A stretch of 36,844 bases of DNA from Actinomycetota bacterium (GTDB lineage: Bacteria; Actinomycetota; Acidimicrobiia; Acidimicrobiales; Microtrichaceae): NCBI GenBank assembly GCA_963169245.1, contig CAUJEC010000048.1, forward strand, positions 1-36,844, given 5' to 3'. This document shows, piece by piece, positions 1 through 7,436 of this stretch (positions are counted from its first letter, which is position 1; each line of letters begins with the position of its first letter). The translations under genes were made by a program, and so were the position numbers. Below the pieces are notes generated by a model that was given only the letters and a program-made list of their open reading frames with translations, did not search any database and was not told where the DNA came from.

Positions 1-1758
1 AGTCTCGACCTCAATCTTCGTCTTCTTACCCCAGCCCATTTCATCGACCCATCGCGATGCTTTGCCAGCACCCATGGCCTCTAGGTAGTCGCTCATCTTG
101 CCCGAGGCCTTCAATTCCTTGATGGCCTTGAGAGCCTCCGATGAGCCCTTATCACCCATGCCACCGAGGAGAATTTCGAACTCTGCCATTCCGGTGAGTT
201 CGCCAATCTTGGCGCGAATTGCGGTCGGATCTGCGTTGGTCATCGCCTGGTCGATTTCGTGCAGCTTGCGGAACGCTGCATCTACAGCTTCTGGCCCGTA
301 TTTGTCGACCAGAGCACGCCGGTTCTCCTCGCTGGCGTAGAACTCACCTGCGTACTTGACACTGTCGGTCATCGACTTGAGCCGTTCGGCCTGTGCACCC
401 GAAGAGAGGTCGTCCCAGAACACGCCGGGAAACTCCCTGAGGGTGTCGTCGAGTTGTGTCACCTCGTTCCATGTCGACGATGCAGCTCCCTTGAAGCCAT
501 TCCACCCTTCGACGAAGAACTCGGCCATCCCCTCGGCCTGCTTGCCCGATGAGAGATCATCCCAATAGGAGTCTCCGAAGTCCTTGAGGAAGGAAAGCTG
601 GTTGTCGAACCATGATGGGTCGCGCGCCTCCAGTCCGCTCCGGAAGCGAGCGATCTGCTCAGCCGTCGGGGGTGGATTCCTTGTCGCTATGAAGCGTTGC
701 ACGTAGTCGTCGATGAACGCGTCACGCTCGTCGTCGGTCAGTTCAGACCAAGGCTTGTCCGACGGGTAGCCCCTGTCCTTTGGCAGCGAACTCCCGATCG
801 CAGCACCTACACCCGAGGCACCACCTCCGAAGGCGGAGAGCCACAGCACACGCTCACTTCCTGTACATGTGAGCCAGTTGCGAAGCGACGAACCACATTC
901 GCGCCAGCCTCCGTCGTCAGCGAGTACCGGAGCGATGTCGAAGAACTCCACAGCAGCCACGGCCGCTACGAAGATCAGGAATGCACTTGTCTTCACGTTG
1001 ATGCGCCCCGTCAGAACAAGCGCTCCGACGATCGCCGCGAACCCGAAGATGAACCTCAGTCCGTTGCTGTGCACCACCACTGCAAGCGCCATTGCGCCGG
1101 CTGCTCCGAGAGTCGACACCGCCACCGACTCCATGCGTGTCTTCGCCGGGTTCTGCGGTGCGACCTTGCCGAGTATCCACCGCCAAGCGACCATGAGTCC
1201 GCCCGTGATCACAGGACGGACGAGGGTGGCCATTGAAAGGACCAACCCGACCGCCACCGCTCCGCTCAGCGAGGGTCCAAGGACCCATGTGATCAACGTG
1301 GCTCCACCGAATCCGAAGAGCGCGTGCGCCAGGGCCGCCTCGCCGTCGCCCGTGATCAGCTTTCGGATCCTCCCGGGGAACTCCCGTACGTCAGAGGAGA
1401 ACCGTTCCGGGCCGACCATCACGAAGTGAGTGATGATCGCCGAGATGACCATCGAGGCAACGAACCAGAACGATGTGCCCCGAACGAGGTTTCCCTGGCC
1501 ACTCGCAATCCCGCCGGGCGGAACCTGGTAGCCGTCCTTTCGATACGCCATCACATAGACGTTGGTGAGGTATCCGACACCCGCTCCGATCGCTCCGGCG
1601 AGGAGCATCTTGGGGAGATTCGCGGTCATGTCCTTGAGGAACGCGCTCACCCGAGTGCTCAAGAGTTGTTTGTAGCCCCCGAGACTGATCGCTGGCGGAT
1701 CCTCTGGAATCACCAGTGGCTCGGGTGCACCCAGTGGGGGTAGCTGCGATTCGGCCAT
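1..1758 (-). CDS. Large multi-pass membrane protein with repeat-bearing soluble tail, 3' end off the window
   Basis: The frame is open from ATG at 1758 to the left edge, so 586 residues are visible and the C-terminus is missing. A purine-rich ribosome site (AGGGAAG) lies just before the ATG. Hydrophobic segments lie at about residues 50-72, 95-116, 142-192 (probably two), 213-232, 235-250, 256-273 and 303-323. They are followed by a charged soluble region from about residue 325. Two near-identical modules, WDDLSSGKQAE at W399 and WDDLSSGAQAE at W448, lie 49 residues apart in that region. I do not recognise the family and assign no function. W-rich amphipathic repeats between a membrane part and a C-terminal domain also occur in exported polymorphic proteins, but the decisive C-terminus is not here. 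It is divergent from the next gene across 188 bp. Confidence 0.75.
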   Translation of the reverse strand, partial: MAESQLPPLGAPEPLVIPEDPPAISLGGYKQLLSTRVSAFLKDMTANLPKMLLAGAIGAGVGYLTNVYVMAYRKDGYQVPPGGIASGQGNLVRGTSFWFVASMVISAIITHFVMVGPERFSSDVREFPGRIRKLITGDGEAALAHALFGFGGATLITWVLGPSLSGAVAVGLVLSMATLVRPVITGGLMVAWRWILGKVAPQNPAKTRMESVAVSTLGAAGAMALAVVVHSNGLRFIFGFAAIVGALVLTGRINVKTSAFLIFVAAVAAVEFFDIAPVLADDGGWRECGSSLRNWLTCTGSERVLWLSAFGGGASGVGAAIGSSLPKDRGYPSDKPWSELTDDERDAFIDDYVQRFIATRNPPPTAEQIARFRSGLEARDPSWFDNQLSFLKDFGDSYWDDLSSGKQAEGMAEFFVEGWNGFKGAASSTWNEVTQLDDTLREFPGVFWDDLSSGAQAERLKSMTDSVKYAGEFYASEENRRALVDKYGPEAVDAAFRKLHEIDQAMTNADPTAIRAKIGELTGMAEFEILLGGMGDKGSSEALKAIKELKASGKMSDYLEAMGAGKASRWVDEMGWGKKTKIEVET

Positions 1759-1932
1759 GGTCTTCCCTTTCCATTGGCGCTTCGTTACACGTCGAGTGAG
1801 GACTCCCGGCGAGACAACGACCCGCCAACAACCATGACCCGAACGTCGAAACCTTAACTTCGCTCAGGACCCAGATGATTGACAATTGACGGCCGATTTC
1901 GATTTTTGCCGCCATGTGAAATCTCAGCCTGA

Positions 1933-1938
1933 TACTTT
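1933..1938 (+). promoter_or_regulatory. Candidate -10 box for a leaderless transcript
   Basis: TACTTT lies 8 nt before the ATG at 1947, and there is no ribosome-binding sequence. This spacing would start the RNA at or next to the start codon. No convincing -35 box is visible. Confidence 0.35.
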
Positions 1939-1946
1939 GCGCGTCC

Positions 1947-2915
1947 ATGGAAGTTGAGGTTGTGGAAAGTACATCTGCGAAGACCCAGGTGATCCGAACT
2001 GTTGTGGCAGTCTGCGCGTTGTTGAACGTCAGCGCGCTTCTGGCCTGGGTGCTCGACCTGGGCGCGTTTCACATGTGGTTCCTGTTCGTCGGGCTACCCG
2101 CGCTCGTTGTTGTCGCAAGCGTGGCCATCTGGCTCGCCAAGCAACCCGACCACGACCCGTACCTTCGGCGGGCCATTGTCGCCGGAGCGATAGGCGGACT
2201 GCTCGGCACGATCGGCTATGACGTGTTCCGTATCCCCTTCATCCTCGGTGGAATGCGACTCTTCGCTCCGATCGATTCATACGGCGTGCTCATGCTCAAC
2301 GCCTCCGCTTCCTCGCAGACCACCGGTTTTGCCGGATGGAGCTACCACTTCACCAACGGAATCGGATTTGGGATCTTCTACGCGATCATCGCTCTGGGTC
2401 GGAAGTGGCCATGGGCGGTCCTGTGGGGTCTTGTGCTGGAGACCGCCACCATCCTCACACCGTTCGCGGACTCCTATGCGATACGCGGTAAATGGGACCT
2501 GATCGCAATTGCCTATGCCGCACACGTCGCGTACGGGATACCTCTCGGCCTGGTAGTTCAAAAGGCTGTGACCTGGGAGCCGAGGCGACCGCTTCCTGTG
2601 CCGCCATGGACGGTCCTAGCGGTGTTGGTCGTCGCCCTGCTCGGCTGGCTGCGTCCGACAGGTTCGATTCCAAGTCGGCCCGAGACCGTCGTCAAGGACG
2701 GCGAGTTCCAAGCTCAGTGGCTGCGCTTCAACCCTTCGGAATGCGGCACGCTGACCAACGCGGATGATCGCACGTACAGGGCGGAGGCGATCGTCGGTGC
2801 GCTCGAACCCGGAGGAACCGCCCAGGTGTGCAACACCACAGTCGGTGCGCACCGCGTGCGCTTTGACGACAAACCGTACTCCGGCGGATTCATCATCGTC
2901 GACGATCATGCGTGA
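1947..2915 (+). CDS. Membrane protein with C-terminal beta-rich domain
   Basis: This 322-residue protein has about seven hydrophobic segments between residues 15 and 240: two near the N-terminus, one with GAIGGLLGTIGYD, further ones around residues 130-200, and one at about 222-238. A soluble tail of about 80 residues follows. The tail is short-stranded and Gly-rich, with a Cys (VCNTT) and then a His (GAHRV) seven residues later, ending in GGFIIVDD. That layout faintly resembles the end of a cupredoxin domain, but the usual Met ligand is not evident, so copper binding is only a possibility. The family is not recognised. The start is the ATG at 1947, which has a -10-like box close by and no Shine-Dalgarno sequence. 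The following SnoaL-like gene starts 60 bp downstream and may be co-transcribed. Confidence 0.8.
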   Translation: MEVEVVESTSAKTQVIRTVVAVCALLNVSALLAWVLDLGAFHMWFLFVGLPALVVVASVAIWLAKQPDHDPYLRRAIVAGAIGGLLGTIGYDVFRIPFILGGMRLFAPIDSYGVLMLNASASSQTTGFAGWSYHFTNGIGFGIFYAIIALGRKWPWAVLWGLVLETATILTPFADSYAIRGKWDLIAIAYAAHVAYGIPLGLVVQKAVTWEPRRPLPVPPWTVLAVLVVALLGWLRPTGSIPSRPETVVKDGEFQAQWLRFNPSECGTLTNADDRTYRAEAIVGALEPGGTAQVCNTTVGAHRVRFDDKPYSGGFIIVDDHA

Positions 2916-2975
2916 CACTCTGGATCTCAGAGCGGGCGAGTTCCAGCGGCAATACCGGGATGGCAGACTCCGACT

Positions 2976-3512
2976 GTGGCGAATCCTGACTCTGTAACAC
3001 GTCTGTTGGCCCACCATGGGATCGACCAACTCAACAGGACTTACGCCGACGCGGTCAACCGCCGGGTCTTCGACGAGTTCGACCGGTTCCTCTCGCCGAG
3101 TTCGGTAATTCACTTCGATGTCGCCGACCGGGAACCGGTTGAACTGACCGGCCCCCACGCGATCGCCGAGTTCCACAAATCGGCGATGGCCCGGTTCGGC
3201 TTCTACGTGTTCACCGCTCTCGCCACACACGTCGATCTTGGGGACGGATCAGATCCGTCGGCAGCCACGGGCCGGGTCTGGATGTGTGAGATCCGCCGTG
3301 AGCTACCCGGCCTGGATTGGTCAGCCGCCTACGGTCTCTACCAGGACCGCTACGAACACGACGGGGACAGGTGGACCTTCGCCGAGCGCCGGTACTCGAC
3401 CCTCACCCGCACCGCTGGCCCCGTGATGGATCTCCCGCCGATGCTCGCCGCTCAGATTGCGGACCTGTCGTCACCGGAGAGTCCGGTCCAACCTTACGAC
3501 GCGCCTCAATAG
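2976..3512 (+). CDS. SnoaL-like / NTF2-fold protein
   Basis: The protein has 178 residues. Its N-terminal helix and hydrophobic strand pattern (DQLNRTYADAVNRR, then FDRFLSPSSVIHFDV, then a C-terminal WTFAERRYSTLTR strand) are typical of SnoaL-like proteins of the NTF2 superfamily. These cone-shaped proteins act as small isomerases, cyclases or dehydratases, or simply bind ligands. The length is slightly longer than the usual 130-150 residues because of a Pro-rich C-terminal tail. The start is GTG at 2976; an out-of-frame ATG at 2960 is not usable. The substrate cannot be inferred. Its last 7 bases overlap the convergent restriction-like gene. Confidence 0.75.
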   Translation: MANPDSVTRLLAHHGIDQLNRTYADAVNRRVFDEFDRFLSPSSVIHFDVADREPVELTGPHAIAEFHKSAMARFGFYVFTALATHVDLGDGSDPSAATGRVWMCEIRRELPGLDWSAAYGLYQDRYEHDGDRWTFAERRYSTLTRTAGPVMDLPPMLAAQIADLSSPESPVQPYDAPQ

Positions 3513-4627
3513 GGCTGTGACCCTGGGTCGGTCTCGTCGTCACCGTCGAGGAAGGACCACAGGGCGAGTTGCCCATAGGGCTCGTCGTCGTCGATGACCG
3601 GAGGCGGCTCGACCTGGTCCTTGGGGTCGATAGCGAAGTATCCCGGAACGAACGCGTGGGGTGTGTCGAGGTAGACCTTGGCCTCGACGGTCGAGAATCG
3701 GCCGTGTGCCCAGCGCACCTCGACATGGCCCTCGACCTTACGAAGTCGACCATCGGAGCGCTGTGAGACCAACGAAGACCACGCAACGATCGGCTGCCCG
3801 CCGGGGATCGCCTCGACGGTGAAGTCCTCCAGCGTGAAATGCTGTTTCCAGTCCCACGGTGTGCCGATCCGCAACCGCATCGGTTCATTCGCCGAGGCCC
3901 CCAACACGAAATACGGTGCTGGCCCCAGGCGCAGCAGCCGCCAGAGCATCTCCTCCCGGCGAGCGGGAGTGTCAATGTTCAGATTCCAACGACGAGCGGA
4001 TTCCTTTGCGATTGCAAATGACAGCTCATTCCATGGTTCTCGGAGTGCTTCGGGCCAGGCCCTACTGCATGACTCTCGAATCACATGTTTGTGAGCGTCG
4101 GTCAGTTCGCGAGGCTCCTCCGGTAGTTGGGTTTCACCTAGTTCATTGCGCACAGCCGAGTAGAAGGCGCTGTAGTGGTCGGGTACGACAGTCTCATACC
4201 AGGACGAGCCCACCGATTCGACCGTTCGTTCCACAAGGCGACGGTGAAAGAGATTTGCAGGGGAACTGTTTGCAAGAATACGGGACTGGTACTTGCAACT
4301 GACCAGGTAGACATGGTCGATGCGCAGGTCCACCGGAAGGTTGTCATAGCCGGGAGCTCGGTGTGGTCCCTTCCATTCGATGGTGAGTGGGACGCGTCCA
4401 CGAAGTCCGTCGTCGGACTCGAAGAACGCTCGGCCGTTCTCCCAGGCGCCGGCGAAGTCCTTTTGGAACGCCGTGTCTAGGTGGGCCTGGCGCAGCGCCT
4501 CGATCACAGATCCAGCGACGTTGACCAGGCCAGATGGCGGACGCTCCAACGCTGTGTCCAGATCTGGTGCACCCGATGCTCCGAGTGCTGTCGCGACCTC
4601 GGTTATCTCGGTCAACAGACCCGGCAT
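3506..4627 (-). CDS. Putative restriction endonuclease (PD-(D/E)XK-like) partner of the methyltransferase
   Basis: This 373-residue protein is encoded 7 bp after the methyltransferase stop in the same operon, which is the position expected for the nuclease of a type II restriction-modification system. A core resembling a PD-(D/E)XK nuclease lies near residues 80-120: TIEWKG (E84), then VDLRIDHVYLVSCKYQS with D104 and K112. The usual acidic residue two before the Lys is Ser (S110), a variant seen in divergent nuclease families. The rest, including the C-terminal acidic tail, is unrecognised. The target site cannot be read from the sequence. It could instead be another partner protein of the methyltransferase. 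The start is the first ATG after the methyltransferase stop. The gene overlaps the convergent SnoaL-like gene by 7 bp. Confidence 0.6.
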   Translation of the reverse strand: MPGLLTEITEVATALGASGAPDLDTALERPPSGLVNVAGSVIEALRQAHLDTAFQKDFAGAWENGRAFFESDDGLRGRVPLTIEWKGPHRAPGYDNLPVDLRIDHVYLVSCKYQSRILANSSPANLFHRRLVERTVESVGSSWYETVVPDHYSAFYSAVRNELGETQLPEEPRELTDAHKHVIRESCSRAWPEALREPWNELSFAIAKESARRWNLNIDTPARREEMLWRLLRLGPAPYFVLGASANEPMRLRIGTPWDWKQHFTLEDFTVEAIPGGQPIVAWSSLVSQRSDGRLRKVEGHVEVRWAHGRFSTVEAKVYLDTPHAFVPGYFAIDPKDQVEPPPVIDDDEPYGQLALWSFLDGDDETDPGSQPY

Positions 4628-4634
4628 CAGTGTC

Positions 4635-6227
4635 TCACCCCCCTGCGGTCTCGTCTGCGAGGGTCGGTGCGCCCGCTGTCGCTATGCCTCGCAAGCGTTC
4701 GATGTCGCTCGGATCAAGGATTGTTACAACGTCGAATATCGGACGACCCGGGCCTACGAGCCCCATGAGCGACCTGTACCCCGCGGTACCCCGCGGGGGC
4801 ACATCGGTGGTCAACACGATCAACGGATGAGTGCCGACCACCCGACTTCCCACCGCGAGCGCCGTTGGAGCGAAGGCCTGGTGCAGGACCGCGGCCTTGG
4901 CGAGTGACCTCCACAGGACATCGCTTCTACGGAGCCCTGAAGTGGTGGACGTGAAGGACCCTGCGACCTCGAATACCCAGTCCTCACCACCTGAGTCCGA
5001 CGCGATGAAGCTCATCTCGACACCGAGTCCACGGGGTTTGAACGAACGTCTTATGTCGATGAAACCGCATTCGGAGAGCAGGGTTTCGGCGTAGTCCTTG
5101 ATCTGTCTCCCCTCTCGACGAGAGACGGTGAGCGCGTCAGCCAAACCATAAACGTCAGAGCCACTGTCAGAGCGATTGTCGGTGGAGCTCAAGTCGGTGG
5201 AGCCCCCAACAGCGCGCTCGACGGTGCTCTCAACCGACACCGGCACGCTGACACGCACCTCCTCCATGCCCAGATCACCGCTCGCCAGACGGTTGCGTTC
5301 ATCCGATACCCGCTGCTCGGCGATGTCTATGTAGGACTGGTCCATGTCGTAGCCGATGTAGTGCCGGCCGGTCTGAAGCGCCGCCACGGCAGTCGAACCG
5401 GACCCCATGAACGGGTCGAGCACCGTGTCGCCCTCGTAGGTGTAGAGATCTGTCAGGCGCTTGGGCAGCGCCACCGGGAAGGGGGCTGGATGGCCGATGC
5501 GGGTTGCGCTCTCGGGCGGGATCTCCCACAGGTCGGTGGTGGCCTCCATGAACTCCTCCCGCGAGATCGTGGCTGTGGACGGCAGCTCACCGCGAAACCT
5601 GTCACGGGGCGTGAGGGCGCGGTCGAATCGGCCCTTGCTGGCGATGACGATCCGTTCGGTGACATCTCGAAGGACGGGGTTGGCCGGACTCTGGAAGGTC
5701 CCCCATGCACACGATCCACCGGCCGCCTTGCCCTTGGACCATATGACCTCACCTCGCATCAGCAACCCGAGATCCTGGAGGATGACCGTAACATCGGCTG
5801 ACAGCGACCGGTATGGACGTCGACCCAGGTTCGCTACGTTGACAGCGATACGGCCGCCCGGTTCGAGCACGCGTTTGCACTCGGCGAAGACGTCCCGGAG
5901 CAGATCCAGGTACTCGAAGTAGTCACTCGGAACTCCACCGACGCCGAGTTCCTCCTCATAGGCCTTGCCGGCGAAGTACGGCGGCGAGGTGACGACCAGG
6001 GCAACAGAGTTGGAGGGGACAAGACTCATGTCCCGGGAGTCGCCATGGTGGATGACATCCAACTCCCCGGACGCGCCGATGTGATCATCATCTGAGATCT
6101 CGGGTGGGACGAAACGGTCATAGAACGCGCTCGCATCGTGTGACTCCCGCTTGCCCGATCCGAAATTTGCAGTGGACGTGCGGCCATTGCGCCGTCGCCT
6201 GGCAGACGTTGATGCATCCGGGCTCAC
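4635..6227 (-). CDS. Beta-class DNA methyltransferase (N4-cytosine or N6-adenine) with extra C-terminal nuclease-like domain
   Basis: The protein has 530 residues. The catalytic motif TSPPY is at residues 80-84 and the SAM-binding motif DPFMGSGST at 271-279. Catalytic motif first and SAM motif later is the beta-class order. The SPPY form fits N4-cytosine or N6-adenine methylation. The methyltransferase core ends near residue 315. A polar linker (about 325-365) leads to a second domain of about 160 residues. That domain has E404, then EDWVFEVAG (E415-G423), then GLRRSDVLWRSLAKAAVLHQ with K444, reminiscent of a PD-(D/E)XK fold with a displaced Lys. The gene overlaps the upstream regulator by 4 bp (6224-6227) and lies 7 bp before the nuclease-like gene, so translational coupling is likely. 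The methyltransferase call is secure; the C-terminal domain call is inference. Confidence 0.9.
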   Translation of the reverse strand: MSPDASTSARRRRNGRTSTANFGSGKRESHDASAFYDRFVPPEISDDDHIGASGELDVIHHGDSRDMSLVPSNSVALVVTSPPYFAGKAYEEELGVGGVPSDYFEYLDLLRDVFAECKRVLEPGGRIAVNVANLGRRPYRSLSADVTVILQDLGLLMRGEVIWSKGKAAGGSCAWGTFQSPANPVLRDVTERIVIASKGRFDRALTPRDRFRGELPSTATISREEFMEATTDLWEIPPESATRIGHPAPFPVALPKRLTDLYTYEGDTVLDPFMGSGSTAVAALQTGRHYIGYDMDQSYIDIAEQRVSDERNRLASGDLGMEEVRVSVPVSVESTVERAVGGSTDLSSTDNRSDSGSDVYGLADALTVSRREGRQIKDYAETLLSECGFIDIRRSFKPRGLGVEMSFIASDSGGEDWVFEVAGSFTSTTSGLRRSDVLWRSLAKAAVLHQAFAPTALAVGSRVVGTHPLIVLTTDVPPRGTAGYRSLMGLVGPGRPIFDVVTILDPSDIERLRGIATAGAPTLADETAGG

Positions 6228-6418
6228 GATTCACCTCCGTCGGCGAGCGGGTCGAAGCGCTCGAGACGATCGAGATACTCGGCGATGGCCTTTGTGACGA
6301 TTCGATTGGCGGAGACGTCTCTTTGGTCGGCGACGGCGTGGAGCCGAACGTGTAGCGACTGGGGAAGTCGAACGGCGGTGGCGACCCGCGGTTCACTCGA
6401 TACAGGTGTGCGTCCCAT
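6224..6418 (-). CDS. Small ribbon-helix-helix (CopG-like) regulator leading the restriction-modification operon
   Basis: The protein has 64 residues from ATG at 6418. A strand TAVRLPQSLHVRL is followed by two helices (HAVADQRDVSANRIVTKAI and an EYLDRLERF tail), the classic RHH arrangement. RHH proteins bind DNA as dimers and commonly repress their own promoters. It is the first gene of the operon and overlaps the methyltransferase start by 4 bp, so it probably times expression of the methyltransferase and nuclease. Restriction-modification controller proteins are usually helix-turn-helix, so an RHH here is less common. A longer frame starting with TTG at 6508 is open, but the repeat at 6461-6477 would then be coding and no ribosome site precedes it. 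GGAG directly before the 6418 ATG supports the shorter form, although its spacing is tight. Confidence 0.65.
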   Translation of the reverse strand: MGRTPVSSEPRVATAVRLPQSLHVRLHAVADQRDVSANRIVTKAIAEYLDRLERFDPLADGGES

Positions 6419-6460
6419 CTCTCCGAACGTAATCGGGGTGTGTGACGGATTCGCGGATAC

Positions 6461-6477
6461 ACGCGCGTTGACGCGCG
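6461..6477. promoter_or_regulatory. Candidate operator: ACGCGCG-TTG-ACGCGCG repeat upstream of the RHH gene
   Basis: The heptamer ACGCGCG occurs twice with 3 bp between. The CGCGCG cores also read as an inverted repeat around TTGA. It sits 43-59 bp before the regulator ATG. On the minus strand TTGTCA (6503-6508) lies a suitable distance upstream as a possible -35. RHH repressors typically bind such short paired repeats, so this is a plausible autoregulatory site. Confidence 0.4.
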
Positions 6478-6669
6478 CAGAGTACGGGTCAGAACCTTGC
6501 CGTGACAAACGTCTCTGTACAAATGCCAGAAATCCTGATCAGAATTGTCGGGAATTACCCCCGGCGATGGGATCGGGCACACCGATCGGATACTCCGAGC
6601 GAGCGGCCAACGACCCTCCGCCACTCCAACCAAGAACCCCCACCAACCAGTTGAAAGGCCAGGACACCA

Positions 6670-7173
6670 ATGTTGGCAGACCAGTTCTCGGAGACCTTCC
6701 GCACCGAACATCGAGCAGTTCGGGATGCGATCTTCGACCTCATAGATGCGTTCAGAGCACACGACCAGGAGACCGCTGGATCCCTCGTCGGACAGATCGC
6801 CACACTGACCGGACCACATTTCCGCTACGAGGAGGAGACCCTGTACCCGAATCTGGTCAAGATCTTCGGGGCCGACTATGTCGACGCCCTCATCAACGAT
6901 CACGACGGCGCTATCGCCAGTGCCCGTCGACTCGTCGAACTTGTCTCCGCCCCCATTGGTGATGCCGAGGCCGTCGAGGGTGAGGCCGCTGCACGGTCAC
7001 TCCTGCCACATGTGAGCGACTGCGACGGGCTCTCGATCATGGTCGAACGTCTGCCCGAGTCAGAGGTCAGCGATGTCTTCGACACCCGTGCACGGTCACT
7101 TGAAGCCGGTCTGAATCTTCTGGAATGGGCCGACCAGGTTCGCTACAGGCCGAACCTGACGCTGGTGAGCTGA
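6670..7173 (+). CDS. Hemerythrin HHE-domain protein
   Basis: This 167-residue protein is largely helical, with the His/Glu pattern of the hemerythrin HHE cation-binding family. It has TEHRAVRDAI (H14) in helix 1, GPHFRYEEETLYP (H50 and E54-E56) in helix 2, NDHDGAI in helix 3 and LLPHVSDCDGL in helix 4. Such four-helix bundles hold a di-iron centre and act in oxygen, NO or iron handling. This one is cytoplasmic, with no signal peptide or membrane segment. The start is ATG 6670, preceded by AAAGG and AGG. It is a single gene, divergent from the restriction-modification operon. The partner and physiological ligand cannot be inferred. Confidence 0.85.
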   Translation: MLADQFSETFRTEHRAVRDAIFDLIDAFRAHDQETAGSLVGQIATLTGPHFRYEEETLYPNLVKIFGADYVDALINDHDGAIASARRLVELVSAPIGDAEAVEGEAAARSLLPHVSDCDGLSIMVERLPESEVSDVFDTRARSLEAGLNLLEWADQVRYRPNLTLVS

Positions 7174-7241
7174 CCGACCTGCGGGACCCATGTTGCCCGG
7201 TAACCAGCCGCCTGCGGCCACAATCCCGACCCCTTGATCTC

Positions 7242-7328
7242 CTCTGGTACTGATTCCCCTCGACAGTCAGAAACTTGTGGCTTCCAAGTTTCGAATTTCC
7301 AACCTTCGCAGGGGAATCAGTACTAGGG
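7242..7328. repeat. Long nested hairpin in the intergenic region
   Basis: The arms GTACTGATTCCCCT (7247-7260) and AGGGGAATCAGTAC (7310-7323) are perfect 14-bp inverted repeats. With two G-U wobbles the RNA stem extends to 19 bp (7242-7328). Inside the 49-nt loop a second perfect stem pairs GAAACTTG (7270-7277) with CAAGTTTC (7285-7292). No T-run follows on either strand, so it is not a standard terminator. It could be a structured RNA, an mRNA leader element or a small non-autonomous element with terminal inverted repeats. Confidence 0.65.
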
Positions 7329-7436
7329 TCCACACGAACCGGGACGTCAAGTGTTGAGGGTGTCACTCTCAGTAGCGTCCAGTTCGAGTAATCCGTGGCG
7401 GCCCGGATCCACAACTTCCAACAGCCAAGGGGGGAC

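Noticed and set aside
6118-6903. A 261-codon minus-strand frame across the divergent control region.
   Set aside because: It overlaps the methyltransferase, regulator and hemerythrin genes in other frames and would leave no promoter space.
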